Positions 34,749 through 45,115 of a DNA stretch of 64,000 bases are shown in pieces (the first letter of the stretch is position 1; every line of letters begins with the position of its first letter). The stretch comes from Megalobrama amblycephala (lineage: Eukaryota; Chordata; Actinopteri; Cypriniformes; Xenocyprididae), in contig NC_063061.1 in the NCBI RefSeq assembly GCF_018812025.1, positions 39,414,174-39,478,173 on the forward strand, read 5' to 3'. A program made the position numbers and the translations under genes. The notes beneath the pieces are model-generated. The model searched no databases and had not been told where the DNA came from. It saw only the letters and a list, made by a program, of their open reading frames with translations.

Positions 34749-37700
34749 CGGTCCAGTGCTAATTGTTTAATTGCCCATCTCTCTCCCTCACAGCCCCAGT
34801 AAGTGCTCGTTTAAATATCCATTAGCATAATTTGCGATGCTGGCCATTAATTATTGTAAGAGCTCATCCTGTGAACGATGATTTCTTTCTGAAATGTCAG
34901 AGACCCGCCGAACAGACAAAAACAACAACTGTGAAAAGTGTTTCAGTGTAAGATCTGTTCCTTCACTGTGCTGACGACGGTCTTCAGAAATCAACAGCAG
35001 AAATCTTTCATTATAGACTTTCTCTGAACATCTGACAGTATGGGGTGAACTGTGTGTTATTCATCTGCAAATCTGTATATCACTACTTAAAATTCCCTTA
35101 TTATTACATTACTTATTATACAGTTTTCCATGTCGGTGACCAGCAGAAAACTGAACGCTACATATTATATTAATAATGATGTGTGGATATTAATAAGAAA
35201 GGCTACAACACTTGGAAAAAATTACACTTACATTATTACTATTAATGCCATTAAAAAAACATATAAATGATCATTCATCGTTCTCTGTGCTTAGCCAAGC
35301 ATGAGTTTCCCTTTATGTGCATGTTTACTGGAGGCCTTTAGATGGCGCCGTCACATCACTGAGTCTGTCAGAGTTCTCAGTTCCTGACAGTTCAACACGA
35401 CCGTGAGAGAATTCAGTCACACAAACACACTGTCAGACCATCACCCTACTGACGGAAACATCTAATGTTCACCCAAAACATGAAGAAACAACACATTACA
35501 TGTTGCATAATCAAACCTATTTGAGATACTCTGCACTGTGACATTTTTAATGGCAATGAAACACATTTTCACTGTGAGTTCTCATCATGTGTCAGAATGT
35601 TTTGCTTCTCTAATTAATTTCTAATAATTGTGAAATATAAACAAATTATTCTGACTGTATTTCGCACAATTTCGAGTTTATAACTTGCAATTCTGACATT
35701 TTTCTAGAAATTCCGAGTTTATAACTTGCAATTCTGAAATTTTTCTAGAAATTCTGAGTTTATAACTTGCAATTCTGAATTTTTAGCACAATTCTAAGTT
35801 TATAACTTGCAATTCTGACATTTTTCGCACAATTCTAAGTTTATAACTTGCAATTCTGACATTTTTCGCACAATTCTAAGTTTATAACTTGCAATTCTGA
35901 CATTTTTAGCACAATTCTAAGTTTATAACTTGCAATTCTGACATTTTTCGCACAATTCTAAGTTTATAACTTGCAATTCTGACATTTTTCGCACAATTCT
36001 AAGTTTATAACTTGCAATTCTGACATTTTTAGCACAATTCTAAGTTTATAACTTGCAATTCTGACATTTTTAGCACAATTCTAAGTTTATAACGTGCAAT
36101 TCTGACATTTTTCACACAATTCTAAGTTTATAACTTGCAATTCTGACATTTTTAGCACAATTCTAAGTTTATAACTTGCAATTCTGACATTTTTCACACA
36201 ATTCTAAGTTTATAACTTGCAATTCTGACATTTTTCTAGAAATTTCGAGTTTATAACTTGCAATTCTGACATTTTTCTAGAAATTCAGTTTATAACTTGC
36301 AATTCTGACATTTTTCTAGAAATTCAGAGTTTATAACTTGCAATTCTGACATTTTTCTAGAAATTCAGAGTTTATAACTTGCAATTCTGACATTTTTCTA
36401 GAAATTCAGAGTTTATAACTTGCAATTCTGACATTTTTCTAGAAATTCAGAGTTTATAATTTGCAATTCTGACATTTTTCTAGAAATTCAGAGTTTATAA
36501 CTTGCAATTCTGACATTTTTAGCACAATTCTAAGTCTATAACTTGCAATTCTGACATTTTTCGCACAATTCTAAGTTTATAACTTGCAATTCTGACATTT
36601 TTCACACAATTCTAAGTTTATAACTTGCAATTCTGACATTTTTCGCACAATTCTAAGTTTATAACTTGCAATTCTGACATTTTTCCAGAAATTCCGAGTT
36701 TATAACTTGCAATTCTGACATTTTTCCAGAAATTCCGAGTTTATAACTTGCAATTCTGACATTCTTGTGAGATTTAAACTTTCAATTAAAAAAGGTAATT
36801 GCAACATTTTCTCACAATCACAAAAACTTTTTTCTAAGAATTGTGAGATAAATTCTTAGAAAAAATCAGAATTAAAAGAAAAAAAAAATCAGAATTGTGA
36901 GATAAAAAGCCACAATCCAAGCTTTTTAAATTCTGTGGTGGAAACAAGCTTCCATAGTTTTAGGAACATTAAAATTTAAAAACATTATTTTAGTGAATAT
37001 GAAACACATTTTACCCATAAATTCTCATTTGTGTGCATCTGAATGTTTTGCTTGTCATTTGATTTCGGTTTGATGGTGACCCAGACATTGATTTATCACA
37101 TCACACTTGTACACTATCACATTATCTTTTGTTTACTTTTATTTATTTATGTAGAATATATAAGAGGAATGAAGCAGGTTTGTAACAGATACAGGAACAT
37201 GAATGAATGGCATGATGCTTTAAGATGTTGACCACATTCTTAGATACAAGGTGCTTCAAAAAATACCATAAAATGTCTATGACAGATAACCCACAAAAGC
37301 ATCATAATGGCAGTGTGTCTCACCACATGAGCGAGGCGAGCAGCAGGTTGGTGGTGTTGGACAGCGGAGCGACCGGCGCGTCTGCCATCATGAGCGCTGA
37401 GAGAACGGCTCCACCGAAACAATACAGCATCGAACTGAACCAGCACGCAAACGGACTGCGCTGAGACACGTCCAACGCTCCTGCAAAACAACACACCTTC
37501 ATCATCATCATCATCATCACAGCAGATTCACTTCAGAAAGACAGACGCGACACATAAATCAAACATACACATGTGTGTCTGGACCTGCTTAACCATATTT
37601 TAAGGACAAATTTGTACCCTGGAGTGAGATACACTTGACAAAAACTCCTTTTGGGATGCCTTCATTTGTAAAAGAAAAAAAAAAGTATAAAAATAAAGTA

Positions 37701-40700
37701 AATTTTTTTTTTTTTAAACTGTAAAAATGCAAAATGTTTTCTGTTACGGTGTTTATAACCATCTGTATACAACCAGCTAACAAAAACATGCTCTAAGAAC
37801 GTTCTTATTAAGTTTTGAAAACATTATTTCTGAATGTTGTCCAGTATTTTATATGAAAATGTTTTTCTTTGTTACATTAAGAGAACATTGCATTTTTAAA
37901 CATTTTGAGAACGTTACTTAGAATCTTCTCTAAATGTTCTGAAACAAATAGTAACATTTAAAAAACGTTAGATGAACGTCCAACTGAAACATATCAGGAT
38001 AAAAAAAAAGGTCCATGAATGATATTTTTGTGCTGAAGTTTTGAGAACATTATTAAAGTCCAGATAACTCTGAATGATCGTTCTAGTAATGTTACTGGAA
38101 GAACGTTTGTTCATAACTTTGAGAGAACCTTGAGAGAACGTTCCCTGTTAGCTGGGATGTGTGTGTGTGTGTGTGTGTGTGTGTAACTGGGCCTAAAAAA
38201 CTCTTAATATTCAAAATCAAAATAAAATGTAATAACAGCACAGCAGTCACTGATAACAGATTTCAGACACATGCAGAGTCAGACTCACAGATAAACCATG
38301 ATTACATGACGTCTGCTTCTCTGAGATTACAGCGAGATTATGATGAGACGCCCAGCCTGAACATGTGACCATGAATGAGGATGATCCACTTCCTGTGGCA
38401 CTCAGATTTAAATATTTAAATTCTCACATTCATGAATATGCAAATAGGCATCACATGTCAATGCAGTGTAACATGCAACTACTACAATTTACTAGTTTTA
38501 TTGTTTTACAAAAGTTTTTATGAGCTCATAATAATTAAGAGTGCTTCATGTCACACGGCATTTCAGATGAACTAATGAAGACAAAAGGCGATTATAAATG
38601 AAGAAATACTTTTCATAATATATTTTCACTGAATAAAAATACTATAGAAGATGTTTATGTTTATGTATATTTTATCACATCATGTGATCATGAAACTGCT
38701 CATGGGAACTGTTTCAGATTCAGAAGGCTGATATCTGCGGTCGCTCAGGACGCCCTTCACTGATCTAATCAGGTCATGTGATGCAGCAACAATGACACAC
38801 TTGATCAAGAGTTCATGAGACAGTCGGATTCATTCATCACATCCTGATGCACACAATTAACATCAAGACAGCAGACTGAACCACAGTATGAGCGAATGAT
38901 TCAACACACACACACACACACACTGTTGTAGGCTCCTTATGGTTTGACCGATGGACGTTGATCTCCAGATAAAGCACACAGAGAGATGGGAAGTGACGTG
39001 TGTTAAAGTCACGCTGTAGAAACGTACCTGTCTACCTGCAGATAGAGAGACGCCTGCAACATCACCACGAGCGGCGCGTTACTACAGACAGCACAACAAC
39101 AAAGACTGATCAATCACATCATTATTTTAACACAATTCATGCATTTTCCTGGAGAAACGGAGACAAAATCGCATCAATCATGAGTCGTTGCTATGCAGTC
39201 GCTACAGTGTTTCTTCCTGTCTAACGATCACATGATACAAAATAGAATAAATGTGTCAAATGAAGGTTTGCTACAATGTTGCAGTCATTATGTTCCGTCA
39301 CATGACCACATTACATCCAGTGAGTGGCGTCATGTCATCATCATGAATACAGAATTTTAAAATAATTTAAATATTAATTAATTTAAATACATTTTTTTTT
39401 TCATATATTTTTGCATTTCTTTTTTAATTCGATCCTTGAGTCTGCAATAAAGTCTGATGATGATGATGATTATATTTTTAATCTTGTTCTGAGAAAAACA
39501 AATTGAACTCTTTTGACAGTCTGATGAAATAATGATTTAAAATCGTGCAGAAACAGAAGCAGTGACGGATTTGATGACATTTGGATTCTAAATTAAGGTC
39601 AAATCATTCACAATAAGACTGAGAAAATAAAAGGGGAATAATGCTAATGTTTAGATGTTAAAAATACTATCATTGATATAATGATGCTGGAAATAAATAT
39701 CTTAAAGAGTATCATGGTATATTATATTTTTAGACATGTACCATAGTATTCTTTGAGTACCACATAAATATGGTATACTCTAAAAAATGCAGGATTAAAA
39801 ACAACCCAAGCTGCATTGAAAATTAACCCAGTGGTTGGGTTAAATGTTTGCTCAACCTGCTGGGTAGTTTTATGTAACTCAACTATTGTTTAGAAATTAC
39901 TGTATTGTTGCTTAAAATGAACTCAAAGTATGCTGGAAATTAACATTTAATAATATGTTCAATGAATGAACATTTATTAATAAGTTTATTGAATAATAAT
40001 TAAACAATAAACATTTACTAAATTGCTTATTATTAAAGTTCACCTTTTGATTATTATTTGTGCCTCTAGTTATTATGTGTCTGGTTTTTGGGTTCATTTT
40101 AAGCCAGACATACAGTCATTTTTAAACAATAGTTGGGTTAGGTCAAACATTTAACTCAATCGCTGGGGTTAAAACAACCCAGCTGCTGGGTTTGTCCATT
40201 TTTAACCCAGCATTTTTTAGAGTGTATGTAAATAAAGTGATGATTCAGAACTATGATATATCAAAAAATTACATTTTAACATTTGATACCATTTCTGCAC
40301 CGCCAGAGAAGATTTTTGTGATAGCTTAAAGAAAACAGAAGTGAATTCTTGTTCCTGCATGAGAGAAGAAGAGTTTCTGCTGTTCCCATTAAACATGCAT
40401 GAGTCTGAAGACAGGAAGTGACACGCAGCACTCAGGGAAAAGCTCCCCGAGCGGAGAACAGAATGGAACAGGAAAAAGGCTTTTTTTCCAGAACAGTCTC
40501 TGTCTTTATCAGGCAGAAAGAAGCTGAACGAACTGCCGGCTGAACACATTCATGGAATAAAAGTTGCTTAGGAAACTGTAATACAATGAACTGAGGTCTG
40601 CTGTTTCATGAATCCTTTCATCAAACGCAATGAAAACATTTAGTGTGTAATGTTGCTGTTTGAGCATAAACAACATCTGCAAAGTTACGACGCTCAAAGT

Positions 40701-43016
40701 TCAATGCAAAGAGAGATATTTTCTTTTACAGAAATTGCTTTTTAAGCGGCTGGTAGGGACTATAACGAGCTTCTTCCCGGGTTAGTGACATCACTAACCC
40801 TAAAATTTACATAAACCCGCCCCCGAGAACACACAACAAAGGGGGCGGGGCCATGTTGGGCTGCTTTAGAGAAGAGGAAGAGTTGTTTTTGTAAATGCCG
40901 TCATTTTACGCCGGACTGCTTCACAAACGAGGGTCAGTTCAACACAAAAGATGAACATGACGGCACATGCTAGTGGATGAGTTGAATCAACTCCACAGCA
41001 ACTACATCAATTTATCCACTAACCATTCAGAAACGTCTAAAAGTTGTAACTTCTTCCTGAGTCTCTCCATCAGTGTCGACTCCGGTTTGAACAATGTAAG
41101 GCTGAACACTTTCCTCATTTTGGCTGCGTGAGATTCTCCAGCTTTGTTGTTGTTGAGCTGTTAAAGCTCCGCCCTCTTCTGGAAAGCGGAGCTCATTTGC
41201 ATTTAAAGGGACACACACAAAAACGGCGTGTTTTTGCTCACACCCAAATAGGGGCAAATTTGACAAGCTATAATAAATGATCTGTGGGGGATTTTGAGCT
41301 GAAACTTCACAGACACATTCTGAGACTTATATTACACCTTGTGAAAGCAGCGTTATAGATCCCCTTTAAGGTCACTGAAGGTGCACTGGATAAAGTCAAT
41401 ATGTTTCAGTCAAAACAGAAAGACGTTCAACCTGAATGATTCTTGTGAATCCAGAGGTAAACAGGCGGACGTGTCGAGTCTCATTCCCCCTCCAGATATT
41501 TCAGTAACAATGGAAGAGAGCAGGTCAGGTGAAACGAGATGCCGTACAGATCAGAGACTCTAAAATAGCCTGTGATCCAGTGCAGCTGCTGCGGCCAATA
41601 CAATACAGCATCGCCCGCTCGGATCCAGCTGACAGGGACACTCTGAACAAACGCTCTTCCAGTAACGTTAATAGAACGTTCGTTCAAAGTTATCTGGTCT
41701 TGAAGAACTGAAACGTTTTAGTTGGACGTTCCTCTAACGCTTTTTAAATGTTACTACTTGTTTCAGAACATTCCGAGAACATTCAAAAGTAACTTTCACA
41801 TAATGTTTGAAGAATGATACAATTGAATGTTCCATTAATGTTTGTTATGGGTCATTCTTCAGAACTGGTTCAAAGTCAGAAACGTCTTTTTCCACAAATT
41901 TTGTATGTATGCAGATTGTATAATAATTTCTAGTAATTGTGCAGTTAATTCTCATATTGTATTTTCAGAAAGTTTTGAAATATTTTTTTTTTTTTGCAGT
42001 TTGCACCAATTCTGTAGAATGGCCCATAAACATGTCATTAATCCAAATGGATGTTTTGAACAGCATTCAGAAATATAATTTTCATAGCTTAATGGGAACA
42101 TATAAGAAGCAAAACGTTCTTAGAATTTATTTTAATTAGCCGGGATGTGAAGATAAACTGATGTCTCACAGTACAGAGAAGCAAAGAGCATGTTTGAGCA
42201 CTGGTTTGGTTAATGCAAATGATCCGCCAAACTGGTTTTGTGCCTCCGCCCTGCAGTGAAAATGCATGTTTAATCTTCCTAACCACTGAAATTTGCATTT
42301 TACTTGGAGAAACACACACACACACAAAGAGAGATAATATTGACAGTGAGTTAATGATTAAATGCATTCCTCTTCCCTTTTGTCCTGTGTACACATTACA
42401 TTTACTGATTTAGCAGACGCTTTAACCAAATCAAACACTTATTTAACATTCTGACCTGCTCTAGATGCATAAAGTCATCAAATCATAAACATAAATGTGC
42501 CCTATTGAGAACTGATCCCTCATTCTGTACCAACTCCAACCTGGATTATTATAAAGCCACTGATAAACAATGTCATGCGCGCGCGCAGCACTGTAAACGT
42601 GTGCGCGTACGCGTGCGCGGTTGCTTCACCTGCCCAGATGAACGAAACTGGACCAAATGCATTTATAAAACACAATAAATATCTGGAATATTAACAAACT
42701 ATGTTGATTAAATAAAAGATAGAGAAAGTGCAAACTTTATATGTGTTTGATATGAAAGATTGAAGTTGCACAAATAAAACAGTTAGTGCAAATAAATAAG
42801 TGTTCACATTCTGGTTCAATGCAAGTTTTAATTTCCTGAAAACTTGCAACAAAACAAACTTATGATTCTTATCCGACAGTGATTTCTCTTACCTGGCTGC
42901 TCTCTCAGACTCATCACTGATATGATATAATGCGCCATGTCAAAGTATGGGAACATGGACAGATTTGACAGCCCGAGAGCGAGTTCATTTAGACTGAGAA
43001 ACTCGAACACATCCAT
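28820..43016 (-). CDS. tmem38b: TRIC-B trimeric intracellular cation channel, complete six-exon gene
   Basis: Joining 42893..43016, 37324..37480, 34183..34367, 31565..31652, 30586..30703 and 28820..29053 (minus strand) gives 903 coding bases plus TGA, a 301-residue protein close to the usual TRIC length. Every junction is GT-AG and phases fit (1,2,1,2,0). Family signatures seen: [14 protein letters not shown] near residue 22, the KEVTRTWK motif at about 122-129 (the phosphoinositide-binding KEV region of TRIC channels), GWAKG/AGGG near 152-160, [13 protein letters not shown], and a lysine-rich KKKD C-terminus. FDMAHY and MKEVTRTWK match TRIC-B better than TRIC-A. Known for the family: a homotrimeric monovalent-cation channel of ER, SR and nuclear membranes with seven membrane segments per subunit, giving counter-current for Ca2+ release; loss in humans causes osteogenesis imperfecta XIV. 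No break is seen. I found no clear poly(A) signal below 28820, so the 3' UTR is unresolved. Confidence 0.95.
29054..30585 (-). other. tmem38b intron 5 with nested MITEs
   Basis: 29130..29510 is non-repetitive, CpG-containing DNA, possibly regulatory. 29791..30512 is an element with ends AGTGCTGTCAAATCGATT / AATCGATTTGACAGCAGT. It encloses a second MITE (about 29920..30480, CGATATATCACGATAATG) and a fragment of the TAACATTAAC repeat. 30540..30580 resembles a LINE 3' tail in reverse. Confidence 0.5.
29791..30512. mobile_element. Nested MITE pair in intron 5
   Basis: Terminal inverted repeats of 18 bases with one mismatch (AGTGCTGTCAAATCGATT) plus GATTAATTGCATCTAAC-type subterminal repeats. The inner element begins ACATATGCGATATATCACG and ends near GATACCGTCACATGCC. 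Confidence 0.65.
30586..30703 (-). CDS. tmem38b: tmem38b exon 5
   Basis: The acceptor sits at the end of a (TG)n tract (GTGTGCAG) and is followed by C-CCG-ACC, completing Tyr185. It reads [20 protein letters not shown], then [19 protein letters not shown], the last two membrane segments. The donor AAG before GTTTGTT is in phase 0 and is weaker than the other donors. The TG run forms the polypyrimidine tract, so repeat-length variation could affect splicing of this exon (inference). Confidence 0.93.
30704..31564 (-). other. tmem38b intron 4
   Basis: 861 bases, mostly non-repetitive. It begins inside the (CA)n run next to exon 5. A moderately G/C-rich patch lies at 30800..31180. No further exon is supported. 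Confidence 0.4.
31565..31652 (-). CDS. tmem38b: tmem38b exon 4
   Basis: The acceptor CTGTAG is followed by GA-GCG-GGT, giving [20 protein letters not shown] and ETNELLKMS. It ends TCA-TA before GTAAGAG, splitting Tyr185. The glycine-rich turn followed by NFEQL is typical of the fifth membrane region of TRIC proteins. Intron 3 (31653..34182) is occupied by the Tc1-type remnant at 31760..33089. Confidence 0.93.
31760..33089. mobile_element. Tc1/mariner-type element, IR/DR structure, internally deleted
   Basis: Long terminal inverted repeats of about 210 bases (31760..31970 and 32882..33089). The outer ACAGAAAGTATTCAGACC and the inner CCTAAGTATTCAGACC are direct repeats within each arm, the IR/DR layout of fish Tc1 elements such as Sleeping Beauty relatives. 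Flanked by TA. It lies within intron 3 of tmem38b, transposase in sense to the plus strand, and must be removed with the intron. Confidence 0.9.
32139..32881 (+). pseudogene. Tc1-like transposase remnant
   Basis: ATG at 32139 opens the usual N-terminus ([18 protein letters not shown]) with the helix-turn-helix region ([20 protein letters not shown]) and [15 protein letters not shown], holding the first catalytic Asp. At least two frameshifts (about 32175..32225 and 32405..32500) break the frame. After GKMNAA the sequence jumps to the C-terminal segment ([19 protein letters not shown]), deleting roughly 130 codons that normally hold the second and third catalytic acids. The normal protein is about 340 residues, so this copy is dead. 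Confidence 0.88.
33090..34182 (-). other. Rest of tmem38b intron 3
   Basis: 33545..33735 is a diverged CCAGCTAACA-family MITE (CGTTCAGAGAACATTC). 33790..33970 is non-repetitive with GCGCCGATCGTAATTACAG, a possible regulatory patch. No exon. Confidence 0.35.
34183..34367 (-). CDS. tmem38b: tmem38b exon 3 with KEV motif
   Basis: The acceptor CTGCAG is followed by G-TAT-CTG, completing Trp94. It encodes [20 protein letters not shown], then [15 protein letters not shown] with the KEV signature, and [10 protein letters not shown]. It ends AAA-G before GTACACG. By homology this exon forms the central pore-lining and lipid-binding core. Intron 2 (34368..37323) contains a (CA)n run and a minisatellite of about 1.1 kb. 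Confidence 0.95.
34685..34747. repeat. (CA)n microsatellite in intron 2
   Basis: About 30 uninterrupted CA dinucleotides preceded by a short (TC)n. Confidence 0.95.
35650..36765. repeat. 41-bp minisatellite in tmem38b intron 2
   Basis: About 27 copies of TTTATAACTTGCAATTCTGA-CATTTTT plus one of two variant halves, CGCACAATTCTAAG or CTAGAAATTCAGAG. The variants occur in blocks (2-3 of the second, about 12 of the first, 7 of the second, 5 of the first, 2 of the second). 36766..36957 continues into a transposon end (CTGTGGTGGAAACAAGCTTC-CATAG). Confidence 0.95.
37324..37480 (-). CDS. tmem38b: tmem38b exon 2
   Basis: The acceptor TTGCAG is followed by GA-GCG-TTG, which completes Gly42. The exon reads [14 protein letters not shown], then [18 protein letters not shown] and [13 protein letters not shown], the second and third membrane regions of the family. 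The donor is TG before GTGAGAC, splitting Trp94. An ATG-rich trinucleotide run lies just upstream of the acceptor in intron 1 (about 37499..37520). Confidence 0.95.
37773..38155. mobile_element. Full-length CCAGCTAACA-family MITE
   Basis: Ends CCAGCTAACAAAAACATG and CCCTGTTAGCTGGG. The interior is AACGTT-rich (GAACGTTTGTTCATAAC). This is the most complete of about ten copies in the window (8510, 11850, 21115, 33545, 41624, 43350, 56275, 57250, 62120). It lies in intron 1. Confidence 0.8.
38157..39775 (-). other. tmem38b intron 1, central part
   Basis: (TG)13 at 38158..38183, then unremarkable AT-rich DNA. (CA)n near 38905. No exon-like segments. Confidence 0.4.
39776..40226. mobile_element. 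CTCTAAAAAATGC element, second copy
   Basis: Ends ACTCTAAAAAATGCAGG and its inverse CAGCATTTTTTAGAGT, with AACCCAGC / GCTGGGTT blocks inside each arm. Same family as 26330..26645, with a different interior. Confidence 0.7.
40746..41365. mobile_element. Non-autonomous TTAA-flanked element
   Basis: TTAA flanks both sides (40742..40745, 41366..41369). The ends are related inverse sequences (GGGACTATAACG left; CGTTATAGATCCCC right). The 440 bases from TTTACGCCGGACTGCTTC onward recur at 56431..56867 with few differences. Apparent open frames in both copies come from the repeat. Confidence 0.7.
41624..42145. mobile_element. CCAGCTAACA-family MITE with an insertion
   Basis: The two halves (41624..41845 and 42050..42145, ending ATTAGCCGGGA) are separated by about 200 unrelated bases that begin GGGTCATTCTTC and end GAATGGCCCATAAA, perhaps a remnant of the element type at 62365..63200. 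Confidence 0.55.
42576..42622. repeat. Alternating CG/CA purine-pyrimidine tract
   Basis: GCGCGCGCGCAGC followed by ACGTGTGCGCGTACGCGTGC, within intron 1 about 270 bases from exon 1. Alternating purine-pyrimidine with many CG steps is a classic Z-DNA-forming composition. Confidence 0.8.
42893..43016 (-). CDS. tmem38b: tmem38b exon 1 (coding part)
   Basis: Starts at the ATG at 43016 in good context (G at -3, G at +4) and ends at CAG-CCA-G before GTAAGAG, splitting a glycine codon. It encodes residues 1-41: a short N-terminus, then the first hydrophobic segment with FPYFDMAHY, the conserved opening of TRIC channels. Intron 1 (37481..42892) is the longest of the gene and holds two MITEs, a TTAA-flanked element and a CG-alternating tract. 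Confidence 0.95.
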
Positions 43017-43260
43017 GACTCTACCGCTTCAGATCCCAGTCATGCACGCGCTTAAATCCGCCTTCAGGTTCGTGCGCGTGGACTCGATTTGTGTTCGGAC
43101 GCATGTAGTTCCAGCGGTCAGAAGATGATCGGACACACAGAATCGATCCAGCTGATCGGAGCTGTAACCGGATCCGCCGCCATTACTGCTGCGGATGCTG
43201 CGAGAGTCGCGCGCGCACACACACCTACGTTGCGTAACTATTGTTTTGATCGAACATTTA
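43017..43260 (-). promoter_or_regulatory. tmem38b 5' UTR and CpG-rich promoter region
   Basis: The bases upstream of the tmem38b ATG are clearly richer in CpG than the surrounding introns and include a GCGCGCGC stretch near 43210. A YY1-like core (AATGGCGGC on the minus strand, 43176..43184) lies 160 bases upstream of the ATG; such sites commonly sit at or just downstream of TATA-less start sites. No TATA box is seen. The transcription start is inferred to lie around 43180..43240. Confidence 0.5.
43118..43183 (-). promoter_or_regulatory. Possible 21-codon upstream ORF in tmem38b leader
   Basis: ATG at 43183 has G at -3 and G at +4, and opens a 21-codon frame (MAADPVTAPISWIDSVCPII plus F) closed by TGA at 43118. 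It ends about 100 bases before the tmem38b ATG and is out of frame with it. It matters only if transcription begins upstream of 43183. The same ATG is part of the YY1-like core, so it may not be transcribed. Confidence 0.3.
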
Positions 43261-43349
43261 GTTTTTAACTTATTATTTCAGAGCAAAACAGCACCAAACA
43301 CGACCTTGATAATACATTTTTAGACATGATATTCTTGCAAATATGGTAC

Positions 43350-43689
43350 ATCCCAGATAAAACATTCTTTAAATAACATTCATAGAACGTTCTTATAACA
43401 TATGTGATATGCATTCATGACGTTGAGAGAAAACGTTCTGAGAACATTTTCGGATTGTGATGATGTTGGTCTAAACGCGACTAGAAAACTGCATTTTAAC
43501 GTTTTAGAAACATTGCAAACACTGTTCCCATATATTTGTTAGCTGTAACATAAAGTACCACAGATTTTGGAAAGGTTTCTTCTTGTAGTGACTAAATAAA
43601 AACTCTTTTCCTCAACTGTAAACTTAAGATGCTGTCCGAGATGCTGCATTTCCTGGTTTTTCTCATAGCGACACCTGCTGCACAAACGA
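43350..43689. other. Intergenic DNA between the two promoter-like patches
   Basis: Contains a diverged CCAGCTAACA-family MITE (about 43350..43550) and otherwise no signal. Confidence 0.35.
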
Positions 43690-43794
43690 GGCATAACAGA
43701 AGGAGTTCGAGTGACAGTTCTCGCGATATTCCTCAAGATGGCGCCATTGTCAAGCGGAAACAGAAAGAGCGGGATTCTCCATGAGGACTGAACG
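43690..43794 (+). promoter_or_regulatory. Promoter-like patch facing away from tmem38b, possible first exon
   Basis: A TCTCGCGA motif (43718..43725) is followed 9 bases later by AAGATGGCGCC (43735..43745), a plus-strand YY1-type initiator. These are two hallmark elements of TATA-less housekeeping promoters. Downstream, AACG before GTGGGTGC (43794/43795) could be the first splice donor. The ATG within the YY1 site opens only 17 codons. The patch lies about 700 bases from the tmem38b ATG, so a bidirectional promoter is plausible; the product of the plus-strand transcript is not recognisable here. Confidence 0.35.
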
Positions 43795-44085
43795 GTGGGT
43801 GCAAGTGTATGTAGGCTATATCTGGTTAAGTTTTGTGATAAATCTGAAAAGGTTTATCATTGTGGCCAAAGTAATCTTGTGTTGAATGCCTCAGACTTTG
43901 AGAAATTATGGATAATGATGTGAAACACGTGACAGAAAATAGTGAAATATGAGGAATATTTCTGACAGTGCGTCACATCAGAAAAACTGAGCCGGTTAAT
44001 TAACCAGATAAACAGAATAATTCCAAGCATTGATGTTAGTCTAACTTAGAGATGAGTGAATTTGAGAAGCTCTGTTGCTCTGGAC

Positions 44086-44324
44086 CAGGGTTGCCAAGTT
44101 TTGTCAACAAAACCCGCCCGATTGCTACTCAAAACTAGCCCAATCGCGTTTCAGGGGGGTCCTCCTGTATAAATCGAGTTCCCGGGGGTAAAATCCGCGT
44201 TTTTGACTTGGTTCCTCTGGTAAAATTTGCATTCTGGGGGATAAATATCATGTTATTTGGGGTTGAATGAAACCGCTTCAACCGTAGTCCAATTCCGCGG
44301 GAAACCGCGAACTTGGCAACACTG
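44086..44324. mobile_element. Short hAT-like element
   Basis: 239 bp. Ends CAGGGTTGCCAAGTT and AACTTGGCAACACTG, 14 of 15 complementary. Flanks CTCTGGAC (44078..44085) and CTCTGGGC (44325..44332) match at 7 of 8, consistent with an aged 8-bp duplication. Confidence 0.75.
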
Positions 44325-44349
44325 CTCTGGGCTGAAGGGCGGTCTTTAA

Positions 44350-45111
44350 AGGATTAGTTCACTTTCAAATCAAATTTTCCTGATAATTTACTCACCTCCA
44401 TGTCATCCAAGATGTTCATGTCCTTCTTTCTTCAGTCGAAAAGAAATGAAGGTTTTTGATGAAAACATTCCAGGATTTTTCTCCTTATAGTGGACTTCAC
44501 TGGGGTTCAACGGGTTGAAGGTCCAAATCACAGTTTCAGTGCAGCTTCAAAGAGCTTTAAACGATACGAGATGAGGAATAAGAGTCTTATCTAGAGAAAC
44601 CATCGCTCATTTTCGAAAAAAATACAACTGTATATGCTTTATAAACACAAATGATTGCCTTGCTCGTGCTTCCGCTTTCCGTATTCTTCAAAAAGCTTAC
44701 GCTGTATGTCCTACGCCTTCCCTATTCTACTTACGGAAAAAAACTAAACTGGCGCCGGGTTCGTTCCGTAAGTAGAATACGGAAAGCTGAAGCACGTGCA
44801 CGCCGATTATTTGTGTTTATAAAGTATATACATTTGTATTTTTTTCGAAAATGAGCGATGGTTTCTCTAGATAAGACTCTTATTCCTCATCTCGTATCGT
44901 TTAAAGCTCTTTGAAGCTGCACTGAAACTGTGATTTGGACCTTCAACCCGTTGAACCCCAGTGAAGTCCACTATAAGGAGAAAAATCCTGGAATGTTTTC
45001 ATCAAAAACCTTCATTTCTTTTCCACTGAAGAAAGAAAGACATGAACATCTTGGATGATATGGGGGTGAGTAAATTATCAGGAAAATTTTATTTGAAAGT
45101 GAACTAATCCT
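44350..45111. mobile_element. Foldback element with arms of about 330 bp and TTAA flanks
   Basis: Ends AGGATTAGTTCACTTTC and GAAAGTGAACTAATCCT. TTAA lies outside both (44346..44349, 45112..45115). The arms share GGTTCAACGGGTTGAAGGTC and ATAAGAGTCTTATCTAGAGA. The centre (about 44690..44800) contains GGCGCCGGGTTCGTTCCG. Same family as 21267..22088. Confidence 0.8.
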
Positions 45112-45115
45112 TTAA

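Noticed and set aside
35650..36765. Regular repeat-spacer pattern resembling a CRISPR array
   Set aside because: The 'spacers' are two recurring variants, not unique sequences, and the DNA is vertebrate; it is a minisatellite.
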